This document shows, piece by piece, positions 1 to 4,856 of a stretch of 11,995 bases of DNA. How positions within the stretch are numbered: the stretch's first letter is position 1; every line of letters starts with the position of its first letter. The position numbers were made by a program, and so were the translations under genes. Under the pieces are notes generated by a model. The model ran no database searches and had not been told where the DNA came from. It worked only from the letters and a program-made list of their open reading frames with translations. The DNA is taken from positions 13,810-25,804 of the forward strand of contig DEHG01000094.1 of assembly GCA_002351795.1 (NCBI GenBank). Reading direction: 5' to 3'. The stretch is from Ruminococcaceae bacterium UBA2806 (GTDB lineage: Bacteria; Bacillota; Clostridia; Oscillospirales; Acutalibacteraceae).

Positions 1-56
1 GGTAGAGCAGGGGACTGAAAATCCCCGTGTCGGTGGTTCGATTCCGCCCGAAGGCA
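1..56 (+). tRNA. tRNA-Phe (GAA), 5' end missing
   Basis: This is the 3' part of a phenylalanine tRNA; the acceptor 5' strand and most of the D arm lie before the window. The anticodon stem is 10-14 with 22-26 (GGGGA/TCCCC), enclosing the loop CTGAAAA with anticodon GAA at 17-19. The T stem is 32-36 with 44-48 around TTCGATT. The acceptor 3' strand is CGAAGGC (49-55), followed by discriminator A at 56. CCA is not encoded (the next bases are TTA), so it must be added after transcription. It lies 10 bp before a tRNA-Gly gene, so the two are probably co-transcribed. Confidence 0.95.
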
Positions 57-66
57 TTAAGCATAT

Positions 67-142
67 GCGGATGTAGCTCATCTGGTAGAGCGCAACCTTG
101 CCAAGGTTGAGGTAGCGAGTTCGAGCCTCGTCATCCGCTCCA
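67..142 (+). tRNA. tRNA-Gly (GCC)
   Basis: This is a complete cloverleaf. The acceptor arms are GCGGATG (67-73) and CATCCGC (132-138). The anticodon stem CAACC/GGTTG encloses the loop TTGCCAA with anticodon GCC at 100-102. The T arm GCGAG/CTCGT closes around TTCGAGC with one G-T pair. The discriminator is T139, and CCA is encoded at 140-142, unlike the neighbouring tRNA-Phe. It is the last gene of a tRNA cluster, with a terminator hairpin 10 bp downstream. Confidence 0.97.
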
Positions 143-152
143 TTTTTGATAG

Positions 153-182
153 ACCTGTCGATTTAATCGGCAGGTTTTTTTA
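153..182 (+). terminator. Rho-independent terminator of the tRNA cluster
   Basis: The stem pairs ACCTGTCGAT (153-162) with ATCGGCAGGT (166-175). It has 10 bp, including one T-G pair, with a 3-nt loop, and is followed directly by an uninterrupted T run to about 181. It ends the tRNA transcript before the convergent permease gene. Confidence 0.9.
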
Positions 183-223
183 TATCCAGCGGAAAAACAA
201 TAAGCACTTGTTTTTTCAGACAT

Positions 224-264
224 CAATAAACGGGGCTATCACACTTGTAGGTGCGACAGCCCCG
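224..264 (-). terminator. Hairpin terminator of the permease gene
   Basis: An inverted repeat runs from 231-244 to 251-264, with a 14-bp stem and a 6-nt loop. Read on the minus strand, its two mismatches become G-U pairs, so the structure suits RNA made from the minus strand. It begins 7 bp after the permease stop codon and is followed on that strand by TTTATTG, a rather poor U tract. The stem sequence (CGGGGCT[A/G]TCACA) recurs at 10372-10384. Confidence 0.75.
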
Positions 265-270
265 ATATTC

Positions 271-1395
271 TTATAAAAGAAGATATATTGAATATAGGAT
301 AACCAAAAATGCAATATTCACAGCAGTGAATATCAGTATGTATTTTTTTCTTTTCTCAGGATAAGCGGCGGCAACTGCCTTATATAAAATAAGACTTGCC
401 ATTGAAGCGATAAGAGTTCCGAGACCGCCGAGATCAACACCGACTATAAGATCACTGTAACGCTTTGTAAATCCCGAAAGCATAAGCGCAGCAGGTACAT
501 TGCTTATCAGCTGGCTTGCGGCAATGCTGATAAGAGTTTCACGTCCGTTTACAGTATCGGTCAGAAATTGTCGGACAGATGAAAGACTGCTTATATTTCC
601 TATAAAGATAAAAAAACAGATAAAAGTCAGCAAAAGACTGTAATCCACTGTTTTAAAGCTGCTTTTGTTCATGATAAAAGCGGCGATAATGCTTACCGCT
701 AAAAAAACAAACCATGGGATAAGCTTGCAAACCGTAAGTATTCCCGAAACGAAGATCAATGCATATATGACAGCATATATTTTGTATTTTTTTGAAAAGC
801 GCTTTTCCTTTTCTTTAGTCGTTGTTACAGGGAGCCTTTTTCCGAGTATTATAAATAGTGAGATAAGAATAAGTGAAACTATTGTATACGGCAGCATGAG
901 CAGAACAAAATCTCCGAGAGTCATTCCCGACAGGTCAAAAAGATACAGGTTCTGCGGGTTTCCCGAGGGCATAAGCATACTGCCGAGATTTGCGGCGACC
1001 GTTTGCAGTATCACAGTAATAACAGTTTTATCTTCATGCCCCGTTTGCCGCAGCGTCATAATGGCAAGGGGGACGAATGTTACAAGCGCAACATCGTTTG
1101 TTATGAACATTGACGAGAAAAAGCACAGCAGTACAAGTACAAAGGACAGCTGCATCGTGTTTTTAGTAAAACCTGTCAGCATACGGCATATTTCCTCAAA
1201 CACGCCTATTGCTTTAAGCCCCTCCATAACGAGCATAAGCCCTAAAAGGATACCGAGTACATGGAAATCTATAAATCCTGCATATTCTGCATTTGGCGGA
1301 TTCAGGAATGAGGATATCAGGGCTAACAGAAAGGCAATAAAAAGCACAGTTTCCTTTTTTATAAATAAAGTTATTTTATTAATTGCAGTTTTCAA
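271..1395 (-). CDS. ArsB/NhaD/SLC13-superfamily ion permease, substrate unknown
   Basis: A 374-residue, strongly hydrophobic membrane protein with about ten predicted membrane spans. It shows the two-fold repeat of the ion-transporter superfamily: ITNDVA (98-103) with NLGSMLMPSGNPQN (136-149) in the first half, and SQLISNVPAALML (294-306) with GVDLGGLGTLIASMAS (319-334) in the second. In this superfamily such hairpin loops form the ion and substrate site, and members move arsenite, Na+/H+, citrate or dicarboxylates. The exact substrate cannot be read here. It is shorter than ArsB or the dicarboxylate SLC13 carriers (usually above 420 residues), but both repeats are present, so it does not look truncated. 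The start is TTG (1395-1393), chosen because GAAAGGG lies 9 nt upstream; the next good in-frame ATG would remove the first helices. It stands alone, with a terminator hairpin just after the stop, and is divergent from the Rsm22-like gene. Confidence 0.85.
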   Translation of the reverse strand: MKTAINKITLFIKKETVLFIAFLLALISSFLNPPNAEYAGFIDFHVLGILLGLMLVMEGLKAIGVFEEICRMLTGFTKNTMQLSFVLVLLCFFSSMFITNDVALVTFVPLAIMTLRQTGHEDKTVITVILQTVAANLGSMLMPSGNPQNLYLFDLSGMTLGDFVLLMLPYTIVSLILISLFIILGKRLPVTTTKEKEKRFSKKYKIYAVIYALIFVSGILTVCKLIPWFVFLAVSIIAAFIMNKSSFKTVDYSLLLTFICFFIFIGNISSLSSVRQFLTDTVNGRETLISIAASQLISNVPAALMLSGFTKRYSDLIVGVDLGGLGTLIASMASLILYKAVAAAYPEKRKKYILIFTAVNIAFLVILYSIYLLL

Positions 1396-1424
1396 TTGAC
1401 AAGACCCTTTCGGTTTATTATTAT
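1396..1424 (+). promoter_or_regulatory. Sigma-A-type promoter of the Rsm22-like/alarmone/acyltransferase cluster
   Basis: The -35 is a perfect TTGACA (1396-1401) and the -10 is TATTAT (1419-1424, one mismatch to TATAAT), with an ideal 17-nt spacer. Transcription should begin near 1431, giving a leader of about 45 nt before the ATG at 1476. The -35 directly abuts the TTG start codon of the divergent permease, so the promoter covers the permease ribosome binding site. Confidence 0.75.
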
Positions 1425-1439
1425 AGATATAGCAGAACT

Positions 1440-1448
1440 ATTATAACA
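1440..1448 (-). promoter_or_regulatory. Possible extended -10 promoter for the permease
   Basis: On the minus strand this reads TGTTATAAT: a perfect -10 TATAAT (1445-1440) with the TGn extension (1448-1446). No convincing -35 is seen at 16-18 nt (TTGAGC lies only 11 nt away), which extended -10 promoters can tolerate. Its start point would fall near 1433, almost the same base pairs as the plus-strand start. Confidence 0.4.
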
Positions 1449-1475
1449 GATTTTTCGCTCAAGGGGAATACAAAT

Positions 1476-2474
1476 ATGCAAATGCCGACAGAATTAAAAA
1501 ATCTTACCGAAAAAGCTGCCGAAAAATATCAGCTTAATGTACTGAGGGCTGTTTCAAGGTCTATAACAGAAAGCTATATGGCGAATAAAGGCACCGACAC
1601 TCAGACTACAGAAACGGATGTTTTCGGGGCAGTCTATTCTGTTGTGCGTATGCCGGCGACATACGGCGCTGTTTACAGTGCGCTGCAACATACTGTGGAA
1701 TGTTTTGAAATGGGAGACTCGTACAGCCTGCTTGATGTCGGAGCCGGAACGGGCGCTGGGTCTGCCGCAGCATCGACTTTGCTTGATATTTCATCGTTTA
1801 CCTGTATTGAGCGTGAGCCGGAAATGAGAAGGTATGGAGAAAAATATCTTGAGGCTTGCCCCGCAGCGTCAGGAAAAACAGAATGGAAAAGCTATGATCT
1901 GCGTTCAGGTATCAAAGACAGGGCTGATATACTGCTTTCTTCATATGTTCTTAACGAAATGACAGAGCAGGACAGAATTAAAACGGTAAAGGATATGTGG
2001 GAGCATACAAATAAACTCTTGCTGATAGTTGAGCCGGGAACGCCGCAGGCTTTTTCTCAGCTCCGAAGAATAAGAGAGGAGCTGCTCAGGGAAGGCGCAC
2101 ATATCGCTGCACCATGTGTTCATGAAGGCGGCTGTCCGCTTTTCGGTGAGGATTGGTGTCATTTTACGGTAAGGGTGCAGAGAAGTAAGCTTCACAGACT
2201 GATAAAGGAAGCGGCTGTTCCTTATGAGGATGAAAAGTTCTCGTATATTGCATTTGCAAGAGAAAAGACAGGTCATATTGGCAGCAGGATACTGCGTCAC
2301 CCTCAGATAGGAAAAGGCAATATCGGGCTTACCTTGTGCAGCCCGGACGGGTGTGAAAGCATAGTTGTGACTAAAAAAGATAAGATTGCTTTCAAAGAGG
2401 CAAGAAAATCGGAGTGCGGAGACCTTTTTATCTGCAATAAAGATCAAAAGCTAAGGAGGATCAATAATGGATAA
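1476..2474 (+). CDS. Rsm22/METTL17-like SAM-fold ribosomal small-subunit assembly protein
   Basis: A 332-residue methyltransferase-fold protein of the Rsm22 family, whose mitochondrial members (yeast Rsm22, human METTL17) bind the small ribosomal subunit during its assembly. The SAM-binding loop LLDVGAGTGAGS is at 85-96. The family signature follows: IVEPGTP (194-200), then a cysteine-rich stretch with C214, C220 and C228 (CX5C, CX7C, ending DWCHF), then YEDEKFSYIAFAR (250-262), and a fourth cysteine at C288. Mitochondrial members hold a 4Fe-4S cluster with four cysteines in this arrangement, so a cluster is likely here by inference; C293 is an extra candidate. The start is ATG 1476, with AAGGGG 9 nt upstream. 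An in-frame TTG at 1383 lies inside the permease gene, before the promoter, and is rejected. The stop overlaps the next gene by 8 bp. Whether bacterial members methylate rRNA is uncertain. Confidence 0.88.
   Translation: MQMPTELKNLTEKAAEKYQLNVLRAVSRSITESYMANKGTDTQTTETDVFGAVYSVVRMPATYGAVYSALQHTVECFEMGDSYSLLDVGAGTGAGSAAASTLLDISSFTCIEREPEMRRYGEKYLEACPAASGKTEWKSYDLRSGIKDRADILLSSYVLNEMTEQDRIKTVKDMWEHTNKLLLIVEPGTPQAFSQLRRIREELLREGAHIAAPCVHEGGCPLFGEDWCHFTVRVQRSKLHRLIKEAAVPYEDEKFSYIAFAREKTGHIGSRILRHPQIGKGNIGLTLCSPDGCESIVVTKKDKIAFKEARKSECGDLFICNKDQKLRRINNG
2453..2459 (+). promoter_or_regulatory. Ribosome binding site for the alarmone synthetase, inside the upstream gene
   Basis: A consensus AAGGAGG lies 7 nt before the ATG at 2467, inside the last codons of the Rsm22-like gene. 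With the 8-bp overlap of the two reading frames, this points to translational coupling. Confidence 0.85.
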
Positions 2475-3195
2475 CGAAAAATTTATGGATTCAGCTGAAA
2501 AGATGGCAACGGAGCTTGCTAAATTCACAAAGGATATGAATATCAATGAAGAGATGTTCCTTGATCTTATCGAGGACAGTTTATATCCTGTCGAACAGTT
2601 TTTTGCAAATTATTCATGCGCTATAATGGAGATCGAAACCAAATTCAAGGTTCTTAACGAGCAGTTTTCTTTGAAATATGACGGAAATCCTATCGAGTCT
2701 ATACATTCAAGAGTGAAGGATTATGACAGCATTATCCGCAAGGTTATCCGTAAAAAAATACCGAGAGATCTCGATTCAATAGAGGAGCAGATCAATGATA
2801 TTGCGGGAGTCCGTGTCATATGCTCTTTTGTTGATGATATATACAGACTTGCAGACTGTCTTTTGCAGCAGGATGACATTACTCTGATACGCAGAAAGGA
2901 CTATATAAAAAATCCGAAGCCAACGGGTTACAGAAGTCTGCACCTTATAGTCTCGGTTCCTATATTCCTTGAAAACGAAAAGAAGGATGTAAAGGTCGAG
3001 GTACAGCTCAGAACGATAGCTATGGATTTCTGGGCAAGTCTGGAGCATAAGCTCAGATATAAAAAGAATATATCACCTCAGATGCTTGAAAGGCTTTCTC
3101 ATGAGCTTACGGATTGCGCTGAAATAAGCGCATCCCTTGACGGACGTATGCAGAATGTAAGAAACCTCATCCTTGCGGAAAACGGAAAGCAGTAG
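2467..3195 (+). CDS. Small alarmone synthetase, (p)ppGpp synthetase of RelQ/SAS1 type
   Basis: A 242-residue protein holding only the RelA/SpoT synthetase fold, which transfers pyrophosphate from ATP to the 3' hydroxyl of GDP or GTP to make (p)ppGpp. Visible motifs are RVKDYDS (82-88, basic nucleotide-binding segment), INDIAGVRVIC (109-119), DYIKNPKPTGYRSLHL (125-140, with the guanine-stacking tyrosine Y135), and VEVQLRTIAMDFW (157-169) with catalytic-type E158, followed by ASLEHKLRYK. There is no N-terminal HD hydrolase domain and no TGS or ACT domain, so it can make but not degrade the alarmone. Length fits the small-synthetase class, which is usually controlled by expression and allosterically rather than by the ribosome. 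Its own expression appears coupled to the upstream Rsm22-like gene. An acyltransferase gene follows 27 bp after the stop. Confidence 0.93.
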   Translation: MDNEKFMDSAEKMATELAKFTKDMNINEEMFLDLIEDSLYPVEQFFANYSCAIMEIETKFKVLNEQFSLKYDGNPIESIHSRVKDYDSIIRKVIRKKIPRDLDSIEEQINDIAGVRVICSFVDDIYRLADCLLQQDDITLIRRKDYIKNPKPTGYRSLHLIVSVPIFLENEKKDVKVEVQLRTIAMDFWASLEHKLRYKKNISPQMLERLSHELTDCAEISASLDGRMQNVRNLILAENGKQ

Positions 3196-3222
3196 TTTTT
3201 CTGCTTGAAAGGTGTGTTTGTA

Positions 3223-4440
3223 ATGGAATATCTTTTTACTGAAAGGGCTCATCTGATGTGTCCGGGTATGTGCTTTGGCATAGTTTTATGCATTAAAGCT
3301 CTGTTTGAAGAAAAACGCATCAGGGATTCTTTTTCAGTATTGGCTCAGGCTCATCCTTTCCTCAATGCGCTGATCGGATATGAAAGGGAAACAAATGCAT
3401 ACTATTATGATATTACAGATTCGTCCAAGGTCAGTATAGATATCAAAGATGAGGAATTATATGCACCCGACTCTCCTGTAATAATGAGTGAATATGAAAA
3501 AATTACCGGTCGTGATATTGATTTATTAAATGAAGGTATGCTTAAAGCCGCCGCCTGGAAAATGGGCGCAAATACCTGTTTTCTGCTGGTGTTTCATCAT
3601 CTTTTAGCAGACGGCAGAGGCGCTCTCGGACTTGCTGTGGAGCTTGCCGAGCTTTATGCAAATGGCAAAAAGCCCGGATATGCACCGGAAAAACTGATAT
3701 CATCAGCCGAGGATCTTCCGAAAAATTCAGCTATGCCGCTGATAAGCAGGATGCTTACAAATAAGGCTAACCATGACTGGGCAAAGGAAGGACATGATCC
3801 GCTGTCCTACAGGGAATATCATGAATATGCGGATAAGTTCCTGAAAACGGACAAGATCAGACATTCTCTTAGAAAAACGGAAAGTGCAGAGGTCAGGAAA
3901 ATGCGGGGCGAATGCAGGGAACATTCAGTGACCGTAAATGATCTGCTTGTTGCCCGTATGCTTATCAGTGAGAGTACGGATAAGGTGATAATAGCCGCTG
4001 ATCTTCGGGATAGACTGCCTTTTTATAATAAGGGGGCGCTGGGTAATTATTCTACTGCATTCAGTATTGCAATAAAAAAGAAAAGCAATGATGAATTTGC
4101 CCTTGCACAAGAGGTGCATAAAAGAGTAAAAAGTATCATATCTAAGCCGCAGCAGCTATATCTTATTCTGAGATGCTATGCAGCGCTTGATCCGGCATTG
4201 CTTGACGCTGCTTTCATGTCAGCGAAAAATGTATTTGAGAGCAAATCAGCGGGATTTATCGGAAATATGGTTTTTGGCTTTGCTTCACCTGAGGGCTGCA
4301 GCATTACGAATTTAGGCAGGATAGATAACAACATTATAGATTCGGGCTTTTTTATACCGCCTGCATCTCCTGCAATAAGGAAGACTCAGGGTGTACTTAC
4401 AATAAATGGTGAAATGATGATATGCACAAGTGAGAGATAA
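3223..4440 (+). CDS. Stand-alone condensation-domain-like acyltransferase
   Basis: A 405-residue protein resembling the chloramphenicol-acetyltransferase-like superfamily (NRPS condensation domains, PapA, alcohol acetyltransferases). It carries the defining catalytic motif HHxxxDG as HHLLADG (125-131), placed as expected about 125 residues in. The second half shows the usual weaker landmarks: DLRDRLP (260-266), GNYSTAF (284-290) and a TNLGRID segment (362-368) near the active-site tunnel. It is one condensation-type unit with no adenylation, carrier or thioesterase domain nearby, so it more likely esterifies or amidates a small acceptor with an acyl-CoA or acyl-ACP. Neither substrate can be read from sequence. 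The start is ATG 3223, with AAAGGTG 8 nt upstream; an in-frame TTG at 3205 precedes that site and is not preferred. It is probably the last gene of the cluster that starts at 1396. It may have been recruited for lipid or envelope modification, but that is speculation. Confidence 0.75.
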   Translation: MEYLFTERAHLMCPGMCFGIVLCIKALFEEKRIRDSFSVLAQAHPFLNALIGYERETNAYYYDITDSSKVSIDIKDEELYAPDSPVIMSEYEKITGRDIDLLNEGMLKAAAWKMGANTCFLLVFHHLLADGRGALGLAVELAELYANGKKPGYAPEKLISSAEDLPKNSAMPLISRMLTNKANHDWAKEGHDPLSYREYHEYADKFLKTDKIRHSLRKTESAEVRKMRGECREHSVTVNDLLVARMLISESTDKVIIAADLRDRLPFYNKGALGNYSTAFSIAIKKKSNDEFALAQEVHKRVKSIISKPQQLYLILRCYAALDPALLDAAFMSAKNVFESKSAGFIGNMVFGFASPEGCSITNLGRIDNNIIDSGFFIPPASPAIRKTQGVLTINGEMMICTSER

Positions 4441-4489
4441 GCTTTAAGCTTGGTCTTTCATTGATTTATGTATAAAAAATGCCTGTCAG

Positions 4490-4523
4490 AAATGTTTATT
4501 GTAGCAAACCGATAAAAACATTT
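4490..4523. repeat. AT-rich inverted repeat after the acyltransferase, possible weak terminator
   Basis: AAATGTTT (4490-4497) and AAACATTT (4516-4523) are perfect complements of 8 bp with an 18-nt loop. The stem has only two G-C pairs and is followed by ATTTGG rather than a T run, so termination would be poor. No better terminator for the upstream cluster is visible before the alaS promoter. Confidence 0.3.
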
Positions 4524-4530
4524 ATTTGGC

Positions 4531-4558
4531 TTGACAAAACGACAAAATAGTTTATAAT
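4531..4558 (+). promoter_or_regulatory. Sigma-A-type promoter of alaS
   Basis: Perfect TTGACA (4531-4536) and perfect TATAAT (4553-4558) are separated by 16 nt. Transcription should start near 4565, giving a leader of about 290 nt before the alaS ATG. This fits the T-box structure found there. Confidence 0.88.
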
Positions 4559-4564
4559 AATATA

Positions 4565-4822
4565 GGTTGAACCTTGCAGGTATGACAACAGAATATTAAC
4601 GGCTGTGATGAGAAGAAGATAGGTACTTCACTAAAGAGAGGGGAGCAATGGTGGGATATCCCTGTGAACAGACCTTTCGGGCTGACTCGGAGCTACTGTG
4701 AAAACGCAGCGTCAGACCTCGTTACGGTCATAAGAGCGGTATGCGGCATTGCCGTATGCAATATGGGTGGTAACACGGATCCTTTCGTCCCATGATGGAG
4801 GGAACCGTGTATTTTTTTAATA
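4565..4822 (+). promoter_or_regulatory. T-box leader (alanine-responsive) of alaS
   Basis: A tRNA-sensing transcription-attenuation leader. The Stem I base pairs GCTGTG (4602-4607) with CGCAGC (4705-4710), flanked by ATGAGAAGA and GAAAA strands that resemble the kink-turn at the Stem I base. The specifier is most likely GCT (4692-4694, followed by A), an alanine codon. GACC/GGTC (4715-4718 with 4726-4729) looks like Stem II, and 4740-4747 with 4751-4758 forms Stem III. The T-box region at 4763-4778 holds the bulge TGGT (4768-4771), which pairs with the ACCA end of uncharged tRNA-Ala. The antiterminator helix is ATGGG (4763-4767) with CCCAT (4789-4793). Uncharged tRNA-Ala should favour the antiterminator and alaS expression. 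The T-box call is firm; the specifier position is somewhat less so. Confidence 0.93.
4773..4818 (+). terminator. Conditional terminator of the alaS T-box
   Basis: ACACGG (4773-4778) pairs with CCGTGT (4805-4810), with further pairing TCC/GGA inside, followed by a run of seven T (4812-4818). It shares the 4773-4793 region with the antiterminator, so the two structures exclude each other. Confidence 0.85.
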
Positions 4823-4856
4823 TAAAATACTATAACAGTTAAGGAGCAATAAGAAA

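Noticed and set aside
665..1399. Long plus-strand open frame opposite the permease
   Set aside because: It is antisense to a clear membrane protein, and its translation has no recognisable motif; it mirrors the codon pattern of the real gene.
1383..1475. In-frame upstream extension of the Rsm22-like gene to a TTG at 1383
   Set aside because: That codon lies inside the permease coding region and before the TTGACA promoter, and has no ribosome binding site, whereas ATG 1476 has AAGGGG at the right distance.
3205..3222. TTG at 3205 as the start of the acyltransferase
   Set aside because: The only good Shine-Dalgarno (AAAGGTG 3208-3214) lies after it and is correctly spaced for ATG 3223.
4441..4530. 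Possible small gene between the acyltransferase and the alaS promoter
   Set aside because: There is no open frame of useful length with a ribosome binding site; only AT-rich sequence and a weak inverted repeat are seen.
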